From contig OY726557.1 of the NCBI GenBank assembly GCA_963383645.1, positions 130,909,251-130,973,250 of the forward strand: DNA of 64,000 nucleotides. The letters run 5' to 3'. Under the pieces are notes generated by a model. That model saw only the letters and a list, made by a program, of their open reading frames with translations. It searched no databases and was not told where the DNA came from. Position 1 is the stretch's first letter. Every line of letters starts with the position of its first letter. The position numbers were made by a program, and so were the translations under genes. The DNA comes from Muscardinus avellanarius (taxonomy: Eukaryota > Chordata > Mammalia > Rodentia > Gliridae). Positions 21,003-59,225 of the stretch are shown here, piece by piece.

Positions 21003-21186
21003 CTTTTTGGTGCTACTGGGGTTCCTGGAAACCCTTCTATCTCTGGGCTACACTCCTAGACCTATTTTATACTTATATGTGGAAACAGGGTCTCTTAAGC
21101 CAGCGAGGCTGGCTTCGAACCTGCGCGATCCTCCTGTCTCTGCCTCCCAAGTGTGGGGATTACAAGCGTGCGCCACCACGCCCGGC
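21003..21186 (-). mobile_element. Type B SINE
   Basis: Minus copy with the type B marks ggggttcctggaaaccc and tcttaagccagcgaggctgg. Confidence 0.9.
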
Positions 21187-21870
21187 AATCTCTGATTTCT
21201 TAACAAACACAATCCCAAATCTTCAGTTTCTTGATCTGGTCCCAACTTATTTTATACCATTTTCTTCCATTCTTCCCCTTCAAGGATGCTGTCATGGTTG
21301 GCAAATTAAACTACTTTCTCTCCTTCACTACTCCCCTTAGGCTCAGTGCTGTTCCTGGAGCAGTCTCCTGCTCCCTCATTCCTGCCTACACGTCCTTTGT
21401 CCCTCTACAAGGAGGACCCAGCTCAGTGTCAGCTCTTCCCGTTGCCTCCTCTCGCCAGCCTCTGTGGTGTTCCTCTCGTGGCAACCAGTTGTTTTGCTTC
21501 TCTAGTTCTCCTTTACTTCAGAAACCATAAGCTCCTAGGTCAGAGACTCTGTTCATTCAGAGGATGAATGAGAAGTTCCTTTAAGCATCGTGGTGAATTG
21601 TACCTAGGCCTGGGTGCCCTTGGTACAAGAGAGAGGTAGGTAATGAAAATGTAATGAGTATGCAGGATGCTATGTGAGGGGAAGAGGCAGTCTTGAACTC
21701 GTGTAGGGTCCTAGAGAGGCATCCTGGAGAAGTAAGGCTTGGGTGGACTTTGGTGGGCTAGGAAACTGGGCGAAGAAGAGTGGGGTGGGGACCAGCAGAT
21801 TGTTCAGAAGACAATTTGGGATAAGAGAGCAGTTGTTCTGAGAATTAAGGCTAGTATGCATTTACAATTC
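21187..21870 (+). other. Unique sequence with L2 remnant
   Basis: 21240-21565 resembles an L2 3' end (agctcctaggtcagagactctg, attcagaggatgaatga). The rest is unknown. Confidence 0.45.
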
Positions 21871-21875
21871 TTCAT

Positions 21876-22411
21876 TAGCTGGATGTGGTGGTGCACATCT
21901 GTGATCCCAGTACTTGTGAGGCTGAGACAGTAGCAAACCCTTCAGCAAGCCAGTGAGACCCTGTTTCAAAACAAAAAACAAAACAAAACTGCCAGGTGTG
22001 AAGACCCATGCTTATAATTCAAGTACTTGGGAAGCTGACAGGAGGATCACAGGTTCAAGGATAGCCTCAATAAGTAGTGAGAATCTCATCAACCTAGCAA
22101 GACATGAGTTCAAGCCAGGCGTGGTGGCGCACGCTTGTAATCCCAGCATTTGGAAGGCTGAGACTGGAGGATCAGGGTTCACAGACAGCCTCAGCTACTT
22201 AGGCCCTCCACAACTCAATGAGACCCTGTTTCAAAATAAAGAATAAAAAATTGGGCAAGGGGTGTAGCTCGGAGGTCAGATGCCTCTAGGTTCCATCCCC
22301 AGACTTGGAAAAAAAAAAAAAAAAAGACATGAGTTCAACCTGAGTACCAAAATAAATAATAGGGCTAGGAGTCTAGTTCAGAGGTAGAATCCCCTGGGTT
22401 CAATCCCCAGT
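21876..22411 (+). mobile_element. SINE cluster with a clear nest
   Basis: Plus copy 21876-22000. An outer plus element (22003-22113 and 22339-22411) is split by type A 22114-22323, with aagacatgagttcaa at 22099-22113 and 22324-22338 as target duplication. Confidence 0.88.
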
Positions 22412-22579
22412 TAAAAAATAAATTAAAAATTCTTAGATCCCTGTATCTCAAACCCTCATTTAGAAACAAGCAATGCTGCGACATACTTGCTGTTAAGAGT
22501 TGAGGAAAATCATGGGGAACAGGATGAAAATAGCCTTAGGTATTCTGTCTTAAAGTTTCCTTACAAGTTCCTCTAAGCA

Positions 22580-22855
22580 TTGTAGTGAATTGGTCTGAGA
22601 CGGGGGGGGGGGGGATTTGCAGATTCCAGGGCAGCCTCAGCAACATAGTGAGATTCCTTGTTTCAAAACCAAAAATAAAAGTGGGCTGGGGGGGAAGGGG
22701 TGTGTAGCTAGAATGCCCAAGCTCAATCTGTAGCTCCACAAAACAAAACAAGGTCTCACTAAGTTGCTGAGACTGGCATCAAGCCTGTGATCCCTGTCTC
22801 AGCCGCCTACGTACTGAGATTACAGGTGTAGCCACCACCACCATGCCCAGCTCCC
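22580..22855. mobile_element. Plus and minus SINE remnants
   Basis: 22605-22738 plus copy with a G-run at its start; 22744-22855 minus left half. Confidence 0.65.
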
Positions 22856-22984
22856 AATGTTGAATTCTACTCTGCCAGGCACTTGCAAGGTACAATCCAT
22901 AAACACCAGACCTAGGCCCTGCTGTAAGGATTTAGGCAGGTAAGGGAGAACCACTAGTGTGAGCCATGCATCTGGCGGTTAACA

Positions 22985-23130
22985 GACAAAACTCAGAAAG
23001 TGCTTACTCTGTGCCAGGCTCTGTTGTAAGCACTTTATAATGATTCATTTAATTCTAACTATTCCTTGAGAGAGAACAGTAAGGATCTTAGCCCCAACTA
23101 GAGGGAGATGGAAATGAAGTCAGAGGGCCT
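22985..23130 (-). mobile_element. MIR remnant
   Basis: ctctgtgccaggctctgttg, then taagcactttataatgattc: reverse MIR core. Confidence 0.7.
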
Positions 23131-23351
23131 GAGCTTCTCTCTAGAAGCTGGCTTGGAAGGGGCCTGGAGGGAGAGGGTGGTGGGAGACTGCAGAAATGGC
23201 CTAATGAGAAAGATTTTCCAGGGGTAGCAGGAGGACGAACAGGATTGGGCCAACTGGAGACAGGGACTTGCAGGCAGGTGCTGTTGCTGTTATTAGGCTG
23301 GAAACATGTGCTGCAATTAACCTCACAACCAGAAGGGATGAAGAAAATAAG

Positions 23352-23790
23352 GGGCCGGGCGGTGGTGTGGCCTATAATCCCAGTACTCGGGAGGCTGAGA
23401 TAGGACTGCAGGCTTGTGGCAGGCTCAGTAACCTCAAGAGGCCTCCTGCAATTTGGGAGTGATGGGAAAGAAAACCCAGGAAGGTAAGAAAGAGCACACA
23501 GAGAAAAGTCAAATGGTTTGCATCTTTAGAAAAGCTCAAGAACAATAGTTTTGACACTATAAGAAAAAGTTAGAACGATGTTCCTTAAAGAGAACAAGAT
23601 TCTGAGCTAGTCTTGGTGGCACAAGCCTGTCATCCCAGTATTTGCGAGGCTGAGACAAAAGGATCATAAGTTTGAGGCCAGCCTCAACTTAGTGAGACCC
23701 TGTTTCAAATAAAAAATAAAAAGGGCTGGGAGCGGGGGTGTTGTCTGGAGGTAGAATGATCCTTGGGTCCAATCTTCCATACCAAAAAAC
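23352..23790 (+). mobile_element. Two old plus SINEs
   Basis: A left half at 23352-23470 and a fuller copy at 23605-23790. Confidence 0.65.
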
Positions 23791-24118
23791 CCAGAGACTA
23801 GATCCTGATATAAAACACCCATCTGTGCAATTTAATTCAGATCTTCTTCCCTTACGGCTCTCACAGAATGCCGGTCTGAAAAAGAACCGCAATGTTAGAT
23901 CTGGCAGGGAAAAATTGTTCCTAGTTTCACTTCTAGTCTGTGTTGACTCTACCTGGAGCTGCCAGCCCAAATGGGTATAATCAGCCCTAACGGGTAGGAA
24001 GGGCACTAATTCGATGTGGACCTTATTACTTTTCCTGCTTATCTCACTGGGTTTCTAAATGACCAAACTGCTAAAAGTGCTAGCATTTTATAAACTAACA
24101 ATTAGGAGTTTTTACTAA

Positions 24119-24560
24119 TTTTTTTTTTTTTTTTGGTGTGTGTGTGGTACTGGGGATGGAACCCAGAGGCATTCTACCTCCAAACTACATCCCCAGTCCT
24201 ATTTTTTATTATTTCTTTTTTCTTTTTTTTGGTGGTACTGGAGGTGGAACCCAGAGGCTTTGTACCTCTGGGCTATACTCCCAGACCCATTTTATATTTT
24301 TAAATTTGGAGACAGGGTCTAAGTTGCTGAGGGCCTCACTAAGTAGCTGAGGCTGGCTTTGAACCTGTGCGATCCTCCTGTCTCAGTCTCTCAAGCGCAG
24401 GGATTACAAGGTGTGTGCCACCACGCCCGGCATTATTCTTTATTTCTTGAAACAGGATCTCACTGAGTTGCAAAGGGCCTAAGTAGGTGAGCTGGCTGTG
24501 AACCAAGATCTGTCTCAGCCACCCGGATGCTGGGATTACAAGTCGGCACCACCACACCGA
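24119..24560 (-). mobile_element. Type A SINE split by a type C SINE
   Basis: Type A tail 24119-24215, type C 24216-24432 (aggctttgtacctctgggct), type A left half 24433-24560, all minus; the insertion is in the linker. Confidence 0.85.
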
Positions 24561-24632
24561 GTGCTTCACTAATTTAAGTAGATTAATTTGAACAGCTAAA
24601 GAATATTTCTGCCTTAGATTACCTATCTTCCG

Positions 24633-25040
24633 TCTATTTATTTATATATTTTTTATTTTTTGGTGGTACTGGGGGTGGAACCTAGGGGCTTTTCTACCTT
24701 CGGGCTATACTCCCAGACCTATTTACTTTATTTGGAAACAGGGTCTAAGTTGCTGAAAGCCTAAGTAGCTGAGGCTGGCTCTGAACTTGTGCAACCCTCC
24801 TGTTTCAACCTCCCAAGCGCTGGGATTACAAGCGTACGCCACCATGCCCAGCTATCATCTATTTATTTTTTGTGGTACTGGGGATTGAATCTACGGGTGC
24901 TCTACCACTGAGCTATATCCCCATCCTTTTTTATCTTGAAACAAGGTCTTGCTAAGTTACTGCGCACTGGCACTGAACCTGCCATCTTGTCTTGGCCTCC
25001 CAAATACTGGGATTACAGCCACGCACCACAGTGCTCACCC
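24633..25040 (-). mobile_element. Two minus SINEs
   Basis: Type C 24650-24853 and an older copy 24860-25040. Confidence 0.8.
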
Positions 25041-26250
25041 TCAACCCCCAATTTGGAATCCAGAGATTATATCTGGTTGTGATCTTGTTCTATTCTAAAG
25101 CAAGTCTCCAATAGATAGTCTCTAGATGTCAAGAATCATCAGAGGCAATTCACTGAGGCCAGCTATGTTACACATTTGTGTGCTGGGATACGGGGCCTAA
25201 TATCTCATGTTCTGTGGTAAATGAGAATGTGAAGTCATTCATTAAATGACTTCCAGCCAAAAGCAGCCAAAAAATGTTAGCTGTGGGAAAAACCAGGCAG
25301 GAACAGAAAGGTGGGGGGGGGGATTTTGTGAGGAAGGTCTGCGAAATGATTCCAATGCCAGTTCTGCTCACAGCCTCTGAAATGACTTGTTCCCCGTCTA
25401 TAAAATGTGGGGATTACAAGCATGCACCGCCACCATGAATGACGAGGCGATTACTTTTAATATTCTCTAAAGAATCTTTCTGGTACATAGTCCATATGCA
25501 AAACAGCAAACCCTAGGATAAAATTATTTTAAATTCTACACTATCATCTGGGGTCAAGGCGACTGAGAAACTCTAGCTTGCTGACCTTAAATGGTTTGGT
25601 AAACTTGTTAAAAATGCTCAACACACTCACTGATTAAGAGAGTGCTTTTTAAAAATTTACTCTCCCTTGGGACTTCTAAAATGTTGCTTAAAGTCAATAA
25701 AAACAATTTTCTTTGCCTATTACCATCATTCCACAGATCAGTATTGTAAAAATCTACATGAAGATCACCCAGAGCTGGAAAGCCCCTCCTTCAGGCTCAC
25801 TGCTTATGTACTGAACGGCTTCCCCTCACTACCTACCTATTCCTGACTTGCTAACCAGCAAGTAAGACAACTGTTAAGTCACCACTGAAATGGCAATAGT
25901 GAGTCATTAAGTATGAGGTGTTTTCAGAATAAATCAGAGCAACTTCTAAAGAGGCAATCCACAACTAAGTTAAGTAGTTTTACCCAAGAATTTAATTAAA
26001 TAGCTCTAGACCCTAATATCGGTCCTTTTAGTCTCCTTTCTGTCCCCCTCCTGATACTAGGCATGGTGCCTGTGGAATCACTGTACTCCGAGGTCTTTTC
26101 TAACTAATATAATATCATCTCTCTGCACACAATGGATGTTTACTAAAGTATGAATTATTTGGGTAACTTCTTGAATCCACTTGACTTCAACCAAAACCAC
26201 CAATTCTTCCTTCCAGTCAATAATAAATAACAACAGCAGGAAGTCTTATT
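25041..26250. other. Unique sequence before the ZBTB44 3' UTR
   Basis: Contains a MIR piece at about 25350-25430 (ttccccgtctataaaatgtg, plus). Otherwise nothing I can name. It may already belong to the ZBTB44 3' UTR. Confidence 0.45.
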
Positions 26251-29110
26251 CCATAAAGCATTAATAAGATATTTTAATGAGGAAAATAAAACAAAACAAA
26301 AACAAATCTTAGTTTCAATGTTTCTATCCAAAGACACTCAAAACTAGTTTTTCCCTGTCCATCCTTTCTAACTGCAAGTTTGTGTCCATGTAATAAAGGC
26401 CAGTTTAAAGATTTTTTTTTTTTAAGTTTAAACCTTCTTAAAAAAGATTTAACAATCAGGGCTAGCAAAAAGGTACTCAATACATACTTTCCTTATATCA
26501 AACAAGCTAATATTTCAATACAATGTAACTATACAGAATATATACAATACAATATGTTCACAAAGCAAACACTATAGGCTCAGAACAGATTTGAAAAACG
26601 ATATTCACATTACAATAACTCTAAAAATGATTGTAACGTTGAAACGGCACTTAGTTTACAAAAAAGTCACAAAAATATATATATATATGTAGTCACCAAG
26701 AACTATGGTTCCTGTAAAATACTAATAGCCAGATACTAATATATAAAATGTGAAGTTCTGACACTGTATACATTTTTAGGAAATAAAACAAAATCCAAAA
26801 CCATTTTTGTTATTGTCGAAAGTCAAACATGCCAAGTAAATTAGCTATGGCCACTGTCACCAAGTAAAGCCACTTGACTGAGATGATGACTGGATACAAA
26901 GCTGGTGAGCTGGGGACTGGCACAGGTGAGAGCTGCACTGGTCCTAGGAGAGGGGCAGAGGACATAGAGACACCCATCTATGTAATCAAATTCACATTTT
27001 CTCCCCAGTACTGCCCTCCCTCAAGATGCCAGTGCCCAAAAAGAACCACAATGTTATAGCCAGCAGGATAAAGTTTTCTCAAACTCTTTGCTGCCAGGCT
27101 ATAGACAAGTATTAAAGCATGCATTGGCTACACGGAGCAATGAGTTCCCATCTGGAAGACCATGGTGCGCGGTCTCCTCGTAGGCCGCTTACACTAGAAA
27201 GGGCTCCAGCTGTCAAATGGAGTCAGGTACATGTTAGCCCTGTAAAATATCGAGCTACGATAGCAGCAAATACGAAATCACACAAACAGAAACACAATTT
27301 TATTTAAAAATTCATTTGTTACACTAAAACAATTCCTTCCCCTTCAAATTTGTCCCCTAAATCAGACATTAATTTCTTTTTATCACTAAATTCTGTTCTA
27401 CTACCTCAATCTTTCTCACTATGCTGCTCTGGAAAGAGACACTTCCTAATCCAGGAAAAGGTTAAATTTACTCTTAAAAATGGGACTACAGGACTTTTAA
27501 AGTAAAAAACAAAAACCAAGGTCTGTTCTAAAAGTATCTTTCACAAATATATATATTTAAATATTAAAATAGGCTACCTAGGATTTTTATAAAATGGCTT
27601 TTGAAAAGATAGTAGAGGCACAAAGATGCCATATACTATCCTCCAAGTTGGACATAAGGTGCCACAAGGGTGCCCTACAAAGAGGCAGGCAATCTCTATC
27701 TGATGCAACAGGAGGCACCAGTGAAAACGAAAAATTAAATTGGAAACTTGGATCAAAACCAAATTTTACTCTATGAGGGATTGTTGTTTCTTAGAAAGTA
27801 CCTTGTCATCATTTTGTACAAGGAAGATTATGAATAGAGTTTAAGATTTTACTCCTTCCAAATACCTGATGCCACTCATTCAGGTACCCGAAAGATGAAA
27901 AGCAGTGCAACTTTCAACGTTTTCATGGATTGCTCTCAGTATGAGATACTTTACTCAGCATCCATCAACCTAGAAATTAAACTGATACCTGAAACAAAAA
28001 GAAATCTCCTAGAGAAAAACACACTCATAACCTAATCACGGGGAAGGTTCTCTATAAAGAGGAGTTTTCTAAGAACTGCTCGAGAGGCAGAAGTGAGCAC
28101 AGCCCCACTAACGCCAAGGAAACAACATGTGTTCAGACTACAGGCTTCTTTCTCTTGGAGCAGGAAAGACTTCCCTTGCTCAGCAGATGATATACTTTGG
28201 TTACTTGAACATTCATTTACAGGATGATTTTAACATCTTTAAGTGAATTAAACTCAGATATGGTCAGACTGGCATTTGGGAAAACAAGGACAGTTTAATA
28301 AAAGTCATGACACAAGCTCCTCGAAGGATTAAGCAGCAAACTTTATCAACAAATCACAACTAAGCCCAGGATGGGATGTGAAGCTTAATCAGCAAAATTA
28401 GTCAACTTAAAAGAGATAGGAAATAATTTGATTTTAAAAACTAGGCACTTCTAACTAAAATTTTAAATTTTTAAATAATTTTCTAAAAAATAAAAAATGC
28501 TTTTGTTTTCAACCTGTGGTTTGAATTCTTATTTTCCTTAAAACTATCATGTACACAGGACCCTGGGTATTAGGTGGAACTGATTTGGGCCCTATACAGA
28601 GGGGGCTTAACGAAAACAACAAAAACACTTCAAGGCAGCCTCATTTTTTTTCAGATACTGCCAAATGGAGATTCCAAAAACATTGCCTGAAATTTCTGCA
28701 GAGACTATTTTTAAAAACATGGAATTACTTTCTCTATAATAAAAATAAAATTATTACTCCTGATGATAACTGGTACTATGCGTTCATTCTCTAACTTACA
28801 TAGAGTTTAAGTCCCATAAATACAATCACAAAAATCTCAATTTATCTGTAATATAAAGTGAAACATTCACAGAGCATTCCTCAGCTGAATCTGAGGACTG
28901 GTTCACTTCCTTAATTAATATGAACCATTATTGTTTTGGACTAACTTGCCTTGCTGAGGACTTTTCAAATATTAATATCCTATCGTCACCACATTCTGTC
29001 ACACAAAAATGACACTTTAAGGTAAAAAATTTTATCTTTCAGATAAAAATGGGTAAGGACAAAATAAGAAACAAGCTAAATAACCTGTTATAATAGATGT
29101 TGGTGACCAA

Positions 29111-29315
29111 GTCAGGTGTGATGCAAGCTTATAATCCCAGTACTTGAGAGGCTGAAACAAGAGGATCGCAGGTTCAAAGCCAGCCTCGACAACTTAGCGA
29201 GGCCTTCTGCAACTTAGTGAGATCCTGTTCCCAAATAAGAAATAAAATTGGGCGGGGGTTTAGCTCAGAGGTAGAATGCCTCCTGGTTCATATGCCAATG
29301 CTACAAAAAAAGTAA
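29111..29315 (+). mobile_element. SINE inside the ZBTB44 3' UTR
   Basis: Diverged plus copy (aggtgtgatgcaagcttata), antisense to the transcript. Confidence 0.75.
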
Positions 29316-30349
29316 AAAAAAAAGTTGGCGACCCTGTGATAGCATACTTATGTATAAATACTCATAGAAAAATTATCACCAGAGCTTCCCACTCCCAAGT
29401 TTGTTCACTGCTCCAGAAAAGGAAATCTAGTTTCTTTTAAGGTTGTATAGAGTGTGACCTTTTCAATAACTTTTAAACCTCAACATTATTATATTATAAA
29501 TAAAGCTTCTTATGTCATTAATTTACAATGTAAACCACATTTATTTCCTTTTGCTAACTTTGGATTTCTTTACTTTGAGTTTCTTTTAAATGTGAACTTT
29601 GTTATTTCAAGTTTCTTTCATTTAAAATATTAACATTTTAGGATTGTTCAATCATCAAGAAATAATTTTCTCTGTGGCATACTAGTACAAATTTGTCATT
29701 ACATTATATAATAATGCATTTTTTCAGAAACTATAAATCTGAAAGAGTTTAAAACATGACCAGAGAATCTTCTAAACAAAATCCACTAAATAACTGGTCT
29801 CTATTTAGACTAATAGAAACAAAAATTTAGATGACTGAAGTTTTAATACAGCTTCCAAAGGCGCCCAGGAAACCATTTATAGACTAGAAAAGTCTGGCTC
29901 AATAGTTAGAGGATAATGGGTTACCAATGATTAAGTAATACAATGTGTTGACTAACTCACTGGCGTGGGTGGGTAGCTTTGTTTTTAAAGATAGATTCAT
30001 AAATGAAATATCTTTAAGCTATGAAGAAAAATGTAGAGCCTCATTGAAAAAAAGACCTTTTGTACCATTTTCTGTTGGTAAAAATATTTTAATGAAATGG
30101 AATTTTTTTTGTTCTTTTTTTTTAAGCCAAAGGGCATGTGTTATAACATGGGACATAATTACTCTAAGCCAGAGTAGTTGCTAAAATCTTAAAATAAAAG
30201 ATTGAATGAAGCTACTTAAACATTTTAGTATATTTTATCTCACGGAAATTATAAACTTTAAGAAAATTAGCGATGTAACTAAATGTGTAATTACTTGAGA
30301 TAAAGATCAGGATTACTCAAAATTCCAATTAGGAAAAAAAAATCTGTGA

Positions 30350-30555
30350 ATACTCAAGGATGATGGTGCACACCTGTAATCCCAATACTTAGGAGGCTAA
30401 GATAGTAGGATCACAGGTTCTTGGACAGCCTCAGCTACTCAGGCCCTTCACAACTTAATGAGACCATGTTTCAAACTAAAAAATAAAAAGAGCTGTGAAT
30501 GTAGCTTGGAGGTACAATGTCCCTGGGTTCAATCCTCAATACATCCCCCACCACA
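30350..30555 (+). mobile_element. SINE inside the ZBTB44 3' UTR
   Basis: Old plus copy with ID tail (tgaatgtagcttggaggtac), antisense to the transcript. Confidence 0.75.
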
Positions 30556-31884
30556 CACCCCAAATCTGCAAATGATAGCCTCTGTTTGTATCCATCTGGA
30601 GAAAACTTACAATGAAAAAAAGGGAAAGAAAAAATAAAAGGCAGTATTAATTTTTCTTTCATTTCTGAATCACTGACATGTTAGATACTTCTACTGCTGT
30701 TAGAATATACCCTTAGAAACAAAAAGAGCAACTGCAGCTACTGCTGCAATATCCAGTACCAGGAGTGAACAAGTCTGCTTACTTCTAAAGTATGCATACC
30801 TATTTGGTAGTTAAAAACTTAAAAAGCTATTTTTTTGTGTGTACAAAATACTTGTTTTAAAAAGGCAACTTATCCTGCATTCTAAAATAATTTAAGCCCT
30901 TTAAATATCACAAAGTTACCCCTTTGGGCCTTAAGAAAGACAGCTATGTTTAAATATTCTAAACTGGAAAATTTTTATGTTTAGCTATATTGGTAACTTC
31001 TATGGATGGGACAATGTAACTGGCTTTCATCTCTGTGCAATGTTTTCCATATATTCTGGTAGAAATTACATATCCAAGCATCCCTTTCTTAAGCGAATTT
31101 TAAATAAATCAAAATACTACTATATACACAATTACCCTTTGTAGCTTTGTTTCCTAAGACAGATTCATAAATGAAACATCTTTAAACCATGAAAGAAAAA
31201 TGTAGAGCCTCACTGAAAAAGAGTTTTTGTAGCATTTTCTGTTAAATACTTGTCATTATATACCTGTTTATTGATAAGATTTGGGCAGTAGATAACTAAC
31301 CAGTTATGCGTTTTCACAGTATATTCAAATTTCAATAAAACTTGGAAATCTGTACAATTTGTAATTACGAATGAAATAGTTTCCATTTGGGAAAGAACAC
31401 CCATTGACAAGCAATCTCTTCACTGTGAGAACACAGAACACGCCTCACTTTATAGAGAAGTCTAAGGGTGGGATGTGTTCAAACACTTGCAGTCAACAGT
31501 CTACACAATGATTATTCTTTTGCTCTTTTTCCTTGCTCTCTACTTTGAGTAACTCTTGGAACCAAGGGCATTGATGATTACTGACTATAATTTTACCTAT
31601 TCTTTGTCTTGCTAGTATAGAATTTTAAGATAAATTTTAAGATTAGTAGGCATATAACAGCTTTCAAAGACTATATGGAATATTAAAAATAAAAATTGGT
31701 GACCTTTTCAGTTGAAACACAGTAGTAGTATCACATTCTGTTGCAGAAAATAATTCAACCCTATCAGTAAAGAGGCTGGTGGAAGCTCATCATAACCCAT
31801 GTATGTTGGTTTTCCTGAAGGTAATGTACCTATATTTGGGAGCAAATGGGTAAAAACCAAGTTCGTATAGGGAAAATAAAGGAA

Positions 31885-31985
31885 ATAAAGGATGGTGGTA
31901 TAGCTCAGTGGCAGAGTAGGTGCTTGCATGTGCCAAGTCCTAGCTTTAATCTCCAGTAGCAAAAGGAAAGAAAAAAAAAAAAAAA
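31885..31985 (+). mobile_element. Stand-alone ID element
   Basis: gtggtatagctcagtggcag with an A-tail; a tRNA-like A box is visible. Antisense within the ZBTB44 3' UTR. Confidence 0.75.
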
Positions 31986-33492
31986 CAATAGAATGTGGGC
32001 AGTCAGATAAAATCTTAACCTAAAAATTTCTACTCAGTTTACTTTCCTTTTCTATTTGTGTGTGTGTGTCCATGGTGGAATAAATTATAGAATTAGCTAA
32101 TTTAAAAAACTACATATATATATATTTAGTAAGGTCAGCACCTGAATAAAATTCAGATTTGTGTATATTTTCTAATCCAATCAGGTGCCCTCATAATTAT
32201 TAAGCTTTGGGAATTTTATATATGGAAAAAGTTACTCAAAAGTTTATTACTCATGGACTCATAAATATTTCAGATCAAAGTTAAGAGATGCTTTAATGGC
32301 ACCAGGTGAAAAATATATCCCAGTCTAGAGCATCATATAAATTTCATTTTTAGCAGCAAAAAAGTGATATTCAAAGTTTTTAGTTTTAGTTAGTCTTAAC
32401 AATTTTCCTTCCCCACCCCACATTTCTGAATCATAGATGATCATTTTATAGCCTTTTCTTCTCTTACATTATTGCTTACATTATGTAAAAACTATAATAA
32501 TTTCTCTTAATAAACTTGGCAATGTCTAAAAATATTTTGGAAAAAGGACAACATATCGCTGTCATATGGAACTTGGTAAACAATCTTAGTTGGGTTAAGA
32601 ACATAGCCTCAACACAGAAGTCTTTATTTTGTCCAAAACTGCACAGTAAAAACATTTCCATCAATACATAAACCTATATATAAAATATAGAATATCTCCA
32701 ATATTTTTCCTTTATATGGTAGCACATCAGTATATGCAAGAGAAAGTAATGTTGATGGGGCAAGGGGAAAACTTATGTGGGCAATGACCTAGTTAGCCAG
32801 GCATTAACAGTCAAGATCAGGAAGAAATCAGCATCAGCATCAATTCCTCTGCAGCTGAGATTTACATGCTTCACTCTGCATGCCTGGTCGTTTATCCACA
32901 GCCTGACTCTTCTCAATCATGGTTCTTTACCTTTGGAGCATGGTACTACAAGTGTTTAGGAAATGCTTACCCACTACCAAATTTTCACCATGAAAAATCC
33001 TAACAAAAATGACTAAGTTTAAAAAGAATGGTATGCTAGAAGTATTTACCTTAATTTTTCAGAAAGCTTACCAGGAATACTTCCAAAACAATAGGCTTTA
33101 CAGTGTTCTATAGTTAGGAGTAACCTTCTACTCAAGCCATTTACTAAATTCTGTGTGGTAATTTGATTTTTATGAACCCTTTTATCTCAGGAAGGTCAAT
33201 AATTATTTGATTTCTCCTTTACAGTTGTTAGCCTACGTTTAACAGCAAAAGGAAAAACCGGTAATATTTTAAGCCAACTGATTTTCCTTAAGTCTCATAA
33301 TTTCTATTTGTTTCAACATGTTAGAGTATACTGACAACAGAAGCAACTCTCAAGAAAGATGGAAACATCAGCTGCAGGGACAAAGTGAAAAGGGAAGTCC
33401 CAAACCCTTACTTGTTTAAAAACTTAATTTTAAATGTACAAGACCAAGCACAGGCACTTTCCAAAAACCAAAAATAAAGCCAAACCACAGAA

Positions 33493-58831
<25,339 letters not shown>

Positions 58832-58887
58832 CTTTTCCTTCCTCTTCTACAGATGGTCGTCAATGAAGCAAATGAATCACAAATGTC
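58832..58887 (-). other. ZBTB44: ZBTB44 5' UTR part of the ATG exon
   Basis: 56 bases between acceptor tgtattttttag and the ATG at 58831. The sequence just before the ATG is gaggaaggaaaag. Earlier noncoding exon(s) and the promoter lie beyond the right end of the window. Confidence 0.85.
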
Positions 58888-59099
58888 CTAAAAAATACAT
58901 AAAAGAAAGCATTAAATGATGGTTTAGTAGGTGAAGTAGGTGATATTTAAGTGTGACGAGTGTGCCAAATAAAAAAGGCTAAGGAAAGGTCATCAACTTT
59001 AGGTAAGGGATGTTCAAACTGTTCAACCAGTGGCCTCTGTAAAGTACTGCTAATGAGCTACAGACTTTAAAACCATAGTTTGTAAAAAAATGACAATGA

Positions 59100-59225
59100 T
59101 AAGAGTTTCTATGTGCCTGGCACTATTCTAAGTATTTGCTATTTGGTAATTTATTGTTCATTAAAGAGCTATGTCTCTTAATAAAAAGGTATATTAATAT
59201 CCCTATTTCTAAATGTGAAATGTGA
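59100..59225 (-). mobile_element. MIR remnant
   Basis: tctatgtgcctggcactatt, then ctaagtatttgc; reverse MIR core in the ZBTB44 5' intron. Confidence 0.65.

Larger units (their letters stand above)
26250..33492 (-). other. ZBTB44: Probable long ZBTB44 3' UTR
   Basis: About 7 kb of AT-rich, mostly unique sequence directly after the ZBTB44 stop codon, with only three clear SINEs (29111-29315, 30350-30555, 31885-31970) against roughly one per 300 bp elsewhere. Selection against insertions in an exon would explain that. The far end is not settled. Minus-strand signal candidates are AATAAA-type at about 27297-27304 and ATTAAA at about 26273-26278. Comparison with the human gene spacing favours an end near 26 kb. 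No other gene is visible here. Confidence 0.6.

Noticed and set aside
31885..31985. Possible tRNA gene
   Set aside because: It has A-box and B-box-like parts but no full cloverleaf and ends in an A-tail: an ID SINE derived from tRNA.
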